Shown: positions 54,273-64,000 of the stretch, piece after piece
How the letters are laid out: each line of letters opens with the position of its first letter
How positions within the stretch are numbered: the stretch's first letter is position 1
DNA from: Eustoma russellianum
Taxonomy: Eukaryota > Streptophyta > Magnoliopsida > Gentianales > Gentianaceae
Assembly: GCA_036186865.1 (NCBI GenBank)
Contig: AP025067.1
Span: 27,869,419 to 27,933,418, forward strand
Direction of reading: 5' to 3'
Length of the DNA: 64,000 nt
Program-made: the position numbers and the translations under genes
The notes under the pieces: generated by a model
What the model was told of the DNA's origin: nothing
Databases searched by the model: none
What the model saw: only the letters and a program-made list of their open reading frames with translations

Positions 54273-54832
54273 TGTATGCAACCTTGCCCTGCATTTTTTT
54301 TGTGCAATAAGCTCTTTCTGCGACCTCAAAGTCACAAAACAGCAACCTTACCAGTTATTTCAAAACTCGTTTTGGTAGTTATCAAATGATAAGAACATCA
54401 AATTGCTCATTATTAATTAATATTATATATTTATGGTATGTACAATATTGGATCTGGTAGCTTAATATTTTTTTTCTTTTATGTGTTAAAACATATTATA
54501 CATTTGTAATGCATTGATCTAATGCTCGTGAAGTTGAGTGAAGTGTAATATAACGAATAGTGAATTTACACCGTTTTCTTTTATTGGTGTATTAAAAAAC
54601 AAATCGTCGAACCACGTATATTTTATTTTCAATACTTATTGTTTTCGTAATTTTTTTTTATTGCACAATGATAAACTTTTTCCCTACCAAGCCTTTCTAG
54701 CACCCCAATGCCTATACTTATGGGTGCAAGTTGACATCCGGGAGGCTTCTATCTCAACTATATTACCAAAATTTTAGGTAGCCCGTCACCCTTTCCCATC
54801 AAGAATAATGTTAGAAAACAAGATGTGCGCCC
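54273..54832. other. AT-rich intergenic stretch
   Basis: No gene or repeat recognised. Confidence 0.35.
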
Positions 54833-55150
54833 TCAAGTCATAGTTCAGTTGGTATTTGAATTGAGATTTGTTTTAAAATTTTAAGATTTCGATTCTAAGG
54901 ACGCGCACAATATGTGTTCCACTGATGCTAAGACGAAAGCTTGGTTTGCACGAGGACACCTTGTGTGGATCACTGCATAAGTCCTCACCCAACCCAGAAA
55001 GCCGCTGAGTTCCTAATTTACATCATCTACAATGCTCTTTAAGGCAGCTTGGTTTGTAAGAAAACACCTTGTATGAGTCACTGCATAAGTCCTCACCCAA
55101 TCTAAAAAACCGTTGAGTTTTTACATCTTCTATAATACTTTTTGAAGCTG
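54833..55150 (+). mobile_element. SINE-B with its 3' half duplicated
   Basis: A-box-like CATAGTTCAGTTGGTATTTG, B-box-like AGATTTCGATTCTAAGGAC, then GCTTGGTTTGCACGAGGACA and TCACTGCATAAGTCCTCACC. The last part is repeated from about 55048 (GCTTGGTTTGTAAGAAAACA and again TCACTGCATAAGTCCTCACC). Confidence 0.75.
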
Positions 55151-55470
55151 CATCGGTAGTGAGAATGAACTTTTGCTCCGAAAAAATCGAGATGTGCTTA
55201 CAGAAGAAAGACACGAGACGTTGTGATGTGTTTGCTTTTGGTGCATGTTTGATACCTCTGAATTAGTTATATAACATAAATTATCTTTTTTTTTTGTCTA
55301 CTGATATATGATGGCTTCAAGTGCTTGCTATCTACGTCAAATCAAACTCATCAAATTTTTCTCTTTTCTTAAAGAAAGATTCTCTTTTCTAAGCTTGCAC
55401 ATATCACTTTCTAACTCGTCCTTCTAGAAGATGACCCATTCTGAAAGACTAAGTCTCGAACCCCCATCCT

Positions 55471-55669
55471 CCTCTAGGAATATAGGATCCCCTGACCGCC
55501 CAGGTGGTGCGGTGACGCGTGACCGCCCGACACGTGGTAGCAAGAGGGGTGGTGAGGCTAGATGCGGGTGACCCTCATCTAGCCTCACTACCTCCCTTGC
55601 TGGCACGTGTCAGGCGGTCACAAAGGATGTGAGGAAAGTGGGGTTAGAGGATCCTAACCCCATCTAGGG
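55471..55669 (-). mobile_element. ABRE-MITE copy with imperfect 9-bp target duplication
   Basis: The element is 55480-55660, ATATAGGATCCCC to GAGGATCCTAACCC. CCTCTAGGA and CATCTAGGG flank it (7 of 9). Cores are CCGACACGTGGTAG and GGCACGTGTCAGG. Confidence 0.85.
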
Positions 55670-56673
55670 AAACAAATTGTATTAAGAAAGGGAAAAATTG
55701 CGCAAGGTCAATGTTATGAAACCTCAATACTATATCGAAACATAAAAGATTATAGATCGCTTGAATCATAGGTCAATATCAACCGCAGTTACAAATTTAT
55801 ATCCGCTTATTGTAGTTTTTCGTATATTCTTCTTTATAGTTTCATTTTAATAGGAAGAAGCATCGCTATAATAACCTTTTCTTTTTCTTTTTCTAGTTCG
55901 TGCAAGTGGACCGTATTCTATGGATACAAGAAGTTATACTCTGACTTCGAAGAGTTCTACCTCCCTAGCTCGAAAGAGTTTTGTGAAAGATATAAATCAA
56001 CTGAATCAGCGGCTTTCTATGTAAGAGATCTATGAATTGGTGGCCACAAGGTGTCTAAGTCCAAATCTGTTCTGGTATAAGGAGCTGACGACAAAGCTAA
56101 ACATCCACACGACAGTTGAAAAGATCCAAACTAGCAACCTTGGATACAATTTATCACATAAATATTATCTGAGTTATGTTCTTGAAACAAGTGGATCGTA
56201 TTCCAACACATGGATATGATTTGAATTATTGATACTAGTTTGCTTGCAGCTAACAAACGCAGTCGTTCGATGATTGCGATTTAAGTTACACGTACTTTAA
56301 CTCAGTTCAAAGGGATATAGTATTCTTAACTCCACAACTAAGAGAGCTTGAGATTGAAATTGTCATCAGTACGAATTCTTTTTAATTTCATAGGTCTAGT
56401 TTTATGTGTTGAACGAAGTCTGCCTCGGCTCGGCACTCCTTTATTTCTGTCTTCATCTCAACTTAGCACCTCGGTTCGATACTTCTCTTATTTTTGCAGA
56501 CTTATCCTTCAATAAGCTGATTAGCTGCAATTCAGTTTGGTTAAGAAATGGCATAGCTCATTTGACTGAAGGTCAACCTCCGAGTCACACTTGTCTGGAA
56601 GAGGAAAAAGAACTGGCTTTGGTTCAAAATGACTTCCCTTCTGGCCATACTGCGGAACGAATTACACACACAA
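55670..56673. other. intergenic; no gene supported
   Basis: A stretch at 55890-56220 has less AT-rich, protein-like composition (plus ORF 56037-56219) but no domain I recognise. The ORF at 56406-56759 runs into a MITE, so its end cannot be a real gene end. Confidence 0.4.
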
Positions 56674-56872
56674 AAGAAAAAGGGTTGGGATCTCCTCATT
56701 CCCACTTTCCTCACCCCCTTTGTGACCACGTGACACGTGGCAGCAATGGAGGGTGGTGAGGCTAGATGAGGGTCACCTGCATCTAGCCTCACCACCCCCT
56801 TGCTGCCACGTGTCGCGCGGTCACGCGTCACCGCACCCTCTTGCGGTGAGGAGATCCTATCCCAAGAAAAAG
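56674..56872 (+). mobile_element. ABRE-MITE copy with 9-bp target duplication
   Basis: The element is 56683-56863, GGTTGGGATCTCC to GGAGATCCTATCCC. AAGAAAAAG flanks it on both sides. Cores are GTGACACGTGGCAG and GCCACGTGTCGCG. Confidence 0.92.
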
Positions 56873-57084
56873 AAGGGAAAGGGAAATAATCAGCTGCAGA
56901 GAAGAATAGAATCATGCCTTGGATACATATGAGGAAAATGAATGAAGCTTATAAGGAAAACTACACTTTTCCAGACTGAATGAATAAAGAAAAGACATCC
57001 TGCCATTCAAATCCAAATCCTTTCATCAAAATGCTGAACAATATCCAGGATCAAAAATAGATTCTACTCTGAGAGCTTCTAACA

Positions 57085-57290
57085 AGTTCAACAACAACAA
57101 CAAAATTACCCCATTGTCTTAGAGGCTTCCGTCTATAGCTGGGTATGGTGGGATCGGATGTACGCAACCATACCCATTTGTCAGAAACACACAGAGGTTG
57201 TTTCCCGATGACACATAATGATGCGTCAAGCTGTGTCGATCAACTGCTACTTCACAATATAAGAAGCGCATCCAATTTAGTGAGAGCTTC
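57085..57290 (-). mobile_element. SINE-D dispersed repeat
   Basis: (CAA)n, ATTACCCCATTGTCTTAGAG, GATCGGATGTACGCAACCAT, GATCAACTGCTACTTCACAA; same order as 29668-29880. Confidence 0.72.
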
Positions 57291-57728
57291 TAACAAGTTC
57301 AAGTCCGCACAAAAATACCCGCTTCCTTTATAGGATTATGAGCATACTAAATACTAACGTCACATCAGAAACAAGAGCTACTACAATAACAACACATGCA
57401 CACACACAAGGATAATGTCTCGCGGGAGTGCATTCAACATAAGCAGCTTTTACATTGTCAACCACACTACTACAATAACAACACATATCAAGTACATCCC
57501 GACGACACAAAAGCTATCATTTACACATTGTCAAACACACTCTCATTTACAAAGGAAAAGATACATTCCCTCCCTCACATTCCCACTTTTGCATTGTTCC
57601 AAACTCTGTAAAACAGAGTAACAGTAAATGTAGGCAGCATCATGTTTCGAAAATAGACATGAGTATAAGCTTAAATATCAAGATTTGAAATGCAAGATAC
57701 AGCATCCACATGATACGTTACAACAAAT

Positions 57729-57800
57729 AACAAGCATACTCAGTATATCCCAACGGCAGCAATAGCTACCGCTGGGGTATGAGAAGGGTGAGAGGTATAC
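57729..57800 (-). mobile_element. RTE-like LINE 3' tail
   Basis: AGTATATCCCAACGGCAGCA, ATAGCTACCGCTGGGGTATG and AGAAGGGTGAGAGG match the 3' end of the LINE at 18975. The target duplication is unclear. Confidence 0.65.
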
Positions 57801-57874
57801 AAACGAATTACAAAAACAGGAGCAACAATTTCCATGCGTTTATTAATATGGAGGCATGACACAGGCATTTGAGC

Positions 57875-57995
57875 ATGTAAATCCGCAGAAATTACCGTGG
57901 TTTTACATGGATCTTGAGCATCGATATCAACGCCAAACTCGATCAAGGTCTTAGCAACATTGGTCCAGCCATGTAGCATATAAAATAACTCATGC
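57875..57995 (-). pseudogene. possible ankyrin-repeat fragment
   Basis: The minus strand reads GWTNVAKTLIEFGVDIDAQD followed by PCKTT, which fits most of one ankyrin repeat (TPLH...VAKLLIEAGADINAQD pattern). A GT directly after PCKTT (minus, near 57900) could be a splice donor. No other repeat of the same kind is nearby, so this is either one exon of a gene I cannot follow or a relic. Confidence 0.35.
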
Positions 57996-58132
57996 AACCT
58001 AGATAAACAGGGTGCACGTCTAAAAGGCAGGACAAGGGTCACGCATAACATAACTCTTGCAACCTAGATAAACAGGGTGCACATCTAAAAGGCAGGATAC
58101 GGGTCACACATAACGTAACCCTTGCAACCTAA
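57990..58132 (+). repeat. 65-bp tandem duplication (two units plus a partial third)
   Basis: AACCTAGATAAACAGGGTGC starts at 57996 and 58061, and a partial AACCTAAACC at 58126. Confidence 0.85.
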
Positions 58133-60180
58133 ACCATGTGAAAATGCAGAATCCAGGACATGGGTAATGGAAAATAAACGTCCCTTACTCTTGTTAATCT
58201 TGGTGAATGTTGGATCATGTAGACACTGCAGTGGACAGAGTAGCGTTAGCTCAGTTTCGAACTTGACACCCAAGAAAGGCAGGCAGCACTGAACAGTTGA
58301 GCACGTAATTTCATACTGCAGGATTTTAAATTCCCAGCAATGTACTAACTCTTGTAATTAATTTGGACTAGCACGGAAGCCTTAAAACTAAATGTAGCCA
58401 AAAAGAGTCAAAAAAAACTTCTGAACCTTTGTATTTTAATTGAAATACCATTTTCTACAACCCACATTAAAACTAACGAACTCACCATTAGGGGTGGCAA
58501 ACAGGTTGTTGAGACGTTACTTTCCTTCTATGGCGCCACCGACAATACCTCCACAATATCGATTAATATGGCAGACCAAGTGCACAACCCGGGATTCACA
58601 ATTATTCTTCCGGCTTTCTTTATAGAAAGGTCACCTATAGGTTCCAGCACCCTTTTCAACCTACTGGAGATACACGGGCCTTTCCATTGACCAAAATGGT
58701 TCAATAAACTTTTGTGTACTGTTAGATCATGTAAAAGAACCCATCCACCACCGCCTCGAAAAAACCAAACTAAACAGTTGCATTTCCACCACTACCTCAA
58801 AAACACCAAACTACACAGTTGCATGTGCAGAGGGAATGCAAGGAATCTGTCATTCTTACCATATCGTGAAGAGGAGGGAGCAAAAACCAACTCAAGCAGC
58901 TGCAAGTGTCAGAGGATTCTTGAAATGAAGTAAAATCCAAGCATTAGATTTCAGTGTTGAAGAAACTCGATTCCAGACAAAACGATCATGAATTTTTACT
59001 GCTAAATCTGAACTTCCATATCTACTACGCCATGTTTTCTTTAGAGGAAAAACTTGCAGCAATGATTGCGCTGATAAACAGTCGAGAATCAATCAACAGG
59101 AACCACAAAGGCAACAAGGACGGCTAGAAGAGCATAGAGAAAGGACTTACTGAGGCTTACAAGTCCAATAACCTGGTCGATAGCACACAAACTACTGTAA
59201 ATAGTGTAAAACACAGAGCGACCAAGAAAACAGCTGTCTTCAACAAAGATTAACATGCAGGATGTGCGTTGCAGAAAACAATATTTGTAAATTTAATGTC
59301 TAGCGGAGAAGATCAATTCACGAGGTTGTGAATTTAATATCAACCAATTCTAACTCAAGACATAAATTGACCACAACCAGAGTATAATAGAAATTTTCGA
59401 ACTTCCAGATATATTCAGCATAAAGTCCTTGTCCAAGAAGATCAAAGTATCTGCCAACTATTTAGCTCTTCGTAACAAGCTCAAAATTATATAACATTTT
59501 GAGTTTTTCAGTCAACAGAACAATAAACAAGCTGAAAATCCTCATGAAGTATGATCCTCCAGATTAGAATGGCACAAAAAAATTGAAAGGAAGGCAAAAC
59601 TCATGGCTTAGAACATTTTTAGACCTAGTAGAAGAATATAACATGATAAGTCAGCAAACAGAAGCTGCCCAAATACAAATATGACAAGCCTAGCAAGCAA
59701 TCTCCCCCAATCAGATACAAAAAACCTAAATGATACGCATGACAAGTAGAATATGCATTAGATGTCTACTTCACTGACTATTAATCAAATAAATGCACCC
59801 AGAAGAAATACGAACTCAGCATCAACCTGACTTCCAAATAAATGAAACTGTGATCTCTTCACTTATGCTGCAAGCAAACACTCACAAAAACCAACTAAAT
59901 AAATGTGACAATTATCTAAACTATCAACCTTTGAGGGCCTATAAAAACAGGGAAGAATATTAGAAAGAAAGAAAATATAGGTGGTCATATCCGGGGGGGG
60001 GGGGGGGGAATTGTACTCAATACCGGTTTTCAAAGAAAACATGTTCAAGTATTGAGTAGAAGCTGCTAATCATCTTTATACTTCCTCCCCATTCGTAAAA
60101 CAACAAAATAAGATTGAAAAAGCAGATGGGCCAAATCCCATTGGAAACAAGACTTTGCAACACGACGAATCATGTACTTG
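58133..60180. other. intergenic and probable 3' flank of the F-box/kelch gene
   Basis: No further gene is supported. ORFs here are short and without domains. The part from about 60000 to 60227 is probably the 3' UTR or just beyond. Confidence 0.45.
59993..60008 (+). repeat. homopolymer of 16 G
   Basis: An uninterrupted G run on the plus strand, so a C run on the sense strand of the neighbouring kelch gene, about 220 bp past its stop codon. Confidence 0.9.
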
Positions 60181-60227
60181 ATAGTACTCTGTTACAGTAC
60201 AACATGATGCTGACTAAGTCCTACTCT

Positions 60228-61562
60228 TCAACATCCCATCACAGCACAGTTATAAACAAAACTTCCAGATTGCTTTCGACCTAGCAAGTTCCACTGAGGT
60301 GGACCTTCACTGGGAACCCATGAATTCACTTCAATAAAGCCTTCGCCAATAGCTCTACGTCCACCAATCACAATCAGCCTATCCCCGCAAGCCCTAAAGG
60401 CTAACCCCCAACCGTTCATGGAATCTGCCCGTTCAGGCAATCTTCCAACAATACGCCAAGCCCTATTAGATTTGTCATATTTCCTGACTTTCATGTCAGC
60501 ATAATCAGCAGCAAACAATTCGTTATTTACAACAGCAACTAAAGGTGGTGCTACAGATGTAGCAGGTGCATCCATTTCCCTAGCCACCCTTGTACACAGA
60601 GGGGACATGTTTGGGATTTCAGTCCAAATTTTTGTATCCAAGTCATATTCTTCCCCACAAGTGAGAAGCTTCGAATAACTTCCTCCAATACCGCCGATAA
60701 CGTAGAATTTTCCATCCATAAATACACCAGAACACATCTTCCGTCGTTTATTCATGTTCGGTAGCATCTCCCAAGTTTTGGTTTCCGAATTATACAACTC
60801 AGCAGAATTAAGAATATTTCCTTGTGAATCACAACCTCCAGCCAAAATTGCTCTCTCACCAAGGCTTGCAGACCCAAACAAACATCTAGGAGCATTCATC
60901 CTCATGCCAGATGACCACGTATTCGTCAATAAACTATAACAATAAATGACATGAGACAAAACTTCCTTTCCAAATACAAGAAGCTCAGTCCCAACTGCAA
61001 GAGACTCTTTGTCAGAAAATACAAAGCACTCGTTGGGATTCATTTTTGGTAAATGCATCCAACGCCGACGTTTAGGATCAAAAGCCTCCCATTCCAGCAG
61101 CTGGCAAGAAAAATAAACCCAGTGCTCGACAACACCATTCTGGCGCCTCAACCTATAAAGTTCGCCACTTCGGACAAGGGAGCGAAAGTTTCTGTTTAAA
61201 GATGCAATGGCACCATAATCCGACCTTGAACAATGAATGAGACAGCTAATGGAGTTGTCTCTGCCAATGCCATGAATAAGGGAACTTGGGTCAGAATTAT
61301 CCCCAGCCTGCTGGTGGTTACTGGATTTGTCTGAAGGAGAAATCAAAACAATCCCCAAACTCAGCAACGCCTCAAATCTTCCTTGATCATCTGAAAGCCT
61401 GGAAAACTTTTTAACAACATCCTCTGGATCATTTTGTAACGGCCGCTTTCCATGCTTAATATCGACCTTTTCCAGCATGTAACTCATGCCAACACAGCTG
61501 CCATCCCGTTCACAGGTTCTCAAAAAGTCCATAGAAACCAAACAAGACCTGTCCTCCAACAT
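60228..61562 (-). CDS. F-box/kelch-repeat protein, At1g74510/SKIP11-like, 444 aa
   Basis: A single uninterrupted exon of 444 codons. The start is set at MLEDRSCLVS (61562): that N-terminus is typical of the At1g74510/SKIP11 group, and the 11 extra codons upstream are not. Domain order: an N-terminal variable region with a basic patch (residues 1-95), an F-box-like motif (about 96-142, with SISCLIHCSRSDYGAIASLN and FRSLVRSGELYRLRR), then kelch repeats (about 185-430). The repeats show AGGCDSQGN, YVIGGIGGS and LIVIGG, with Trp in ETKTWEMLP and DTKIWTEIP. The ending SFVYNCAVMGC is that of the family, so the C-terminus is complete. Known role of the family: the F-box binds an SKP1-like adaptor in an SCF ubiquitin ligase and the kelch propeller picks the substrate. 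This protein's substrate cannot be inferred. It sits in a gene-poor, transposon-rich area. Confidence 0.95.
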   Translation of the reverse strand: MLEDRSCLVSMDFLRTCERDGSCVGMSYMLEKVDIKHGKRPLQNDPEDVVKKFSRLSDDQGRFEALLSLGIVLISPSDKSSNHQQAGDNSDPSSLIHGIGRDNSISCLIHCSRSDYGAIASLNRNFRSLVRSGELYRLRRQNGVVEHWVYFSCQLLEWEAFDPKRRRWMHLPKMNPNECFVFSDKESLAVGTELLVFGKEVLSHVIYCYSLLTNTWSSGMRMNAPRCLFGSASLGERAILAGGCDSQGNILNSAELYNSETKTWEMLPNMNKRRKMCSGVFMDGKFYVIGGIGGSYSKLLTCGEEYDLDTKIWTEIPNMSPLCTRVAREMDAPATSVAPPLVAVVNNELFAADYADMKVRKYDKSNRAWRIVGRLPERADSMNGWGLAFRACGDRLIVIGGRRAIGEGFIEVNSWVPSEGPPQWNLLGRKQSGSFVYNCAVMGC

Positions 61563-61652
61563 ATCTTCTGGAATCAACCAAAAAGATAAGAACAATCTTT
61601 ACGACCTTTATCCCTTCAAAAGTCTTTCTTTTTCACAAAGCAGCTGAATCCA

Positions 61653-62289
61653 CTGCAAAGAAATCAGTAATCAAAGCCACAAATATCTCAGGAATAAGAG
61701 AACTAGTCATGTAAGGATACAAATATTAAACGAAAAATGAAATTAAGGTTTCAAAAAAGAGTAAACAACTTCAAAACGCTAAAGCTACTACACAGCCGAT
61801 AACACAGAATACATAGAATCACAATAACGAAAAATTAAGCACTCTCTGACTCAATTAGGACTTCAGCTGTTCAAAGTCCGCATAAAAATGAAGCAAATCA
61901 ACAAAAGCACCGACAAAGCCACATACTTGAAACAGTACTATTAACCAAAAAGCTCATAATACCCTTTTTCTTAAATAATCATATTCAGAAAATCCTCATA
62001 GATACCCACCATCACAATCCGATAAAGAACTCAATAAGAAAGCTAACTTCGCTAAACCCAGACCTCCAAAACTCAGATAAGATGAAACCCAAAAAATTCA
62101 AAAACCTTCAATAAAAATTAATCAAGGTTGTAACTTTATGCAGTGATTCAAATAAGCCAGAAATAAACAGGACAGGTTTAGTATTTCACTAATTTCAAAC
62201 ACACCAAAACTTAGAATAATCTCACCTACTCTTATAACCCACCCAAAAAAAATTCCCACCTCAAGAGACAAGTAGACAAAAGGACTTAC
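61653..62289 (-). other. probable 5' UTR intron of the F-box/kelch gene
   Basis: The minus strand reads GTAAGT from 62289 (exon ends TTTAGCATACT) and TTTCTTTGCAG ending at 61653, canonical donor and acceptor with a pyrimidine-rich run. The acceptor lies about 90 bp upstream of the start codon. An intron in the 5' UTR is common in this plant family, but only a cDNA would prove it. Confidence 0.65.
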
Positions 62290-62415
62290 AGTATGCTAAA
62301 CTCAAAAGGAGGAAGAAATTTGATTGGTAGACTATGGATACAGCAATCCCTTTTCTATCTATGGATTGTATTCCAGTAACTGTGAGTTGCAAAGGGGGAG
62401 AAGTGTGTATTTTTT

Positions 62416-62433
62416 GTATATAAATTATATCCC
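62416..62433 (-). promoter_or_regulatory. TATA box of the F-box/kelch gene
   Basis: The minus strand reads ATATAATTTATATACAAA, about 35 bp upstream of the likely transcript start (near 62385) and about 125 bp upstream of the predicted donor site. Confidence 0.55.
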
Positions 62434-62814
62434 TTCAAATCTCTGAAGCATAAATGTCTGAAATATGGATGTAGATACAGGCAATTTTTTCAATGAATAT
62501 ATGTAATCACATTTCTTGGCCTTCTGGGTTTGGCTTTCTCTAGAGACCGATTCTTTCTGGGAATCAATCAAAGCAGGCGTTGGCTTTTGCCTTTTGAGGC
62601 GTAATCTTTATCTTTGGAGGGACTCTCTTTATCTCTGTTTTCTTCTATTTTAAACGTTTCTTGATAACTTATTATAGTAGCTGGAAAATGAAATTTTCTG
62701 ACCAATTTAAGAAATATACACATGTAGATACGTAACTGTATAATCTTCTTTGATGTTTGAATAATGATAGAATAAAACAAAATGACTCACTACATTGGTT
62801 ATGTTTGTTATATT
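62434..62814. other. upstream region of the F-box/kelch gene
   Basis: AT-rich promoter side; no further motif is clear to me. Confidence 0.35.
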
Positions 62815-63135
62815 GTAAAGTAGCAGTTGATTGACACATCATGACACAATTTTCATTATGAGTCATCGGGAAACAACTTCTATGTATTTTTAACACATAG
62901 ATATGGTTACGTACATCCGACTCCTCGTACTTCGTTATAGTCGGAAACTTCTAAGACAATATAGTAATGTTGTTATAGATATGTAAGCAGTTGATCGACA
63001 CCTTATGTCGTAATTTTCATTATGGGTCTATAATTTCTATGTATTTTTAACACATAGATATGGTTACCCACATTCGACTACTCGTACTTCGTTATAGTCG
63101 GGAGCTTCTAAATCAATATAATAATGTTGTTGTTG
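62815..63135 (+). mobile_element. two SINE-D copies in tandem, plus orientation
   Basis: The first (62815-62975) has AGTTGATTGACACATCATGA, TTTTCATTATGAGTCATCGG and ATGGTTACGTACATCCGACT, ending GTAATGTTGTTAT. The second (about 62985-63135) repeats the order (AGTTGATCGACACCTTATGT, ATGGTTACCCACATTCGACT, ATAATGTTGTTGTTG). Both are inverted relative to 29668 and 57085. Confidence 0.7.
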
Positions 63136-63771
63136 TAGATGTGTAACTGTATATTTTGAGAAAAGATATGTAGTGTATACTTTGGTATTTCCACAAATAC
63201 ACTTTTTCTTGCCAGACTGAATAATGACAAAACTGTAATACGCTCAAATCTTATGCGTTCTATCTGTTCCAATATCGGTGAGGATTTGCAAATTTTGGTG
63301 GAAATAATATAGTAATCTTAATGGTAAGAAAAAACACACATCAAAGGTTATAATGTCTGATATTTTTGTCTATTTGCTACTTTTCCCACGATTTGTATGA
63401 TTCGTTAGTTGTATTATATGTTATCTAAACTTGATATAAAATTAGAAAAACGGGGAGGAGTTTGAAAAGCCTAAAAGACAACCGAGTACTCGAAAAGAAT
63501 TATTTGTTAATTAAATATGTACGAAAGAACAAAAGTGAAAAGAAAAAAAGACCGATAAATACTCCATCAGATTTAAAATGTACTATATTTTTGTCACATT
63601 AAATAATACAAAGGGTATGGCGTGATTATTTCGTCCATAATGAAAGCTTGCATGATGAAACTTCATTACACGTCTCTTTCAAAAAAAAAAATGGAAAAAA
63701 AACTTCAGTACACGTCAAAGTCATTTGTACCATTTCTGAAGGAAAAAAAAAAGGAAAACTGAAGTCTTCTA
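63136..63771. other. intergenic, AT-rich, no gene
   Basis: No gene, RNA gene or repeat recognised. Short A-runs occur at 63675-63690 and 63740-63755, next to the plastid insertion. Confidence 0.4.
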
Positions 63772-64000
63772 TTAAAATATTTATAGCACCTACGTAAATC
63801 AGTAGCTGAGCAGCAGCTACAAAGTAAGAACTCAGTAGAATATAGACTAAGGATGTACAAACCAAAACCAATCCCAAAGAAAAGGCAGAAAAAATTGGAT
63901 TGGGAAGAAATACGACCCCTAAACCCCCTAAGATCAGACTTGATCCCAGAAAAACGAAAAGAAAATCAGGTATTGGTTCAGTTAAATCCATTGAATTTAA
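63772..64000 (-). pseudogene. ndhG: plastid ndhG fragment in the nucleus (NUPT)
   Basis: On the minus strand MDLTEPIPDFLFVFLGSSLI starts at 63991 and continues with GVVFLPNPIFSAFSLGLVLV and AAAQLLIYVGAINILI. This is the N-terminal half of plastid ndhG, the NDH-1 (NAD(P)H-plastoquinone oxidoreductase) subunit 6, with its transmembrane segments. Family resemblance stops near 63772, after about 73 residues; from there the frame runs into unrelated low-complexity sequence. The insertion continues beyond the right edge. Surrounding DNA is clearly nuclear. The fragment cannot make a working subunit. Confidence 0.9.

Noticed and set aside
56406..56915. ORFs of 117 (plus) and 124 (minus) codons
   Set aside because: Both run through the MITE at 56683-56863, whose palindrome keeps frames open on both strands.
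58085..58273. 62-codon minus ORF
   Set aside because: Overlaps the 65-bp tandem repeat and shows no domain.

Overview
This is a stretch of plant nuclear DNA, most likely from a core eudicot. The evidence is AT-rich sequence with introns bounded by GT-AG, plant-specific genes (an F-box/kelch gene of the At1g74510/SKIP11 group), plant retrotransposon lineages (Tat-type Ty3/gypsy, Ty1/copia primed by initiator-Met tRNA), Mutator-like and hAT DNA elements, tRNA-derived SINEs and a piece of plastid ndhG. The species cannot be told from the sequence alone. There are no bacterial operons, rRNAs or convincing tRNA genes.

Only two genes look intact, both on the minus strand. One is a small acidic protein of unknown function (23110-23574). 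The other is an F-box/kelch gene (CDS 60228-61562) with a probable intron in its 5' UTR and a TATA box near 62425. Nearly everything else is transposable elements at different stages of decay, many nested.

Layout: 1-6721 holds a broken Tat-type gypsy pol on the plus strand, followed by two LTRs of the opposite orientation. 7600-8082 is a triplicated segment and 8269-8604 a near-perfect 336-bp palindrome. 9784-10760 is a Tat LTR. 13249-18310 is a complete-ended Mutator-like element (MULE) with long terminal inverted repeats (TIRs) and a 10-bp target duplication. It carries a broken transposase (one segment inverted), a broken GRF zinc-finger gene and a nested hAT MITE. 18975-20440 is a truncated RTE-like LINE. 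20925-22055 is a SINE whose middle has expanded into a minisatellite. The small gene follows at 23.1 kb, with a MITE directly against its TATA box. 24066-28661 is a copia element with a SINE inside one LTR. 30154-30571 and 33345-33984 are solo LTRs, 34575-34855 a hAT MITE, 36350-37241 a Tat LTR, and 37462-38895 a non-autonomous MULE carrying an apparent captured coding fragment. 40537 to about 48830 is a tandem-repeat-rich Tat derivative whose first LTR is split by a complete copia element (40658-46156). 49.8-56.9 kb is densely seeded with one palindromic MITE family. The kelch gene lies at 60-62.4 kb, and a plastid ndhG insertion reaches the right edge.

The most coherent undescribed-looking feature is that palindromic MITE family. 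It has about 11 copies here, roughly 155-185 bp each, several with 9-bp target duplications as in Mutator elements. Each arm carries a CACGTG G-box/ABRE-like core, and one copy abuts a gene's TATA box. All boundaries come from reading by eye; ends marked 'about' are approximate.
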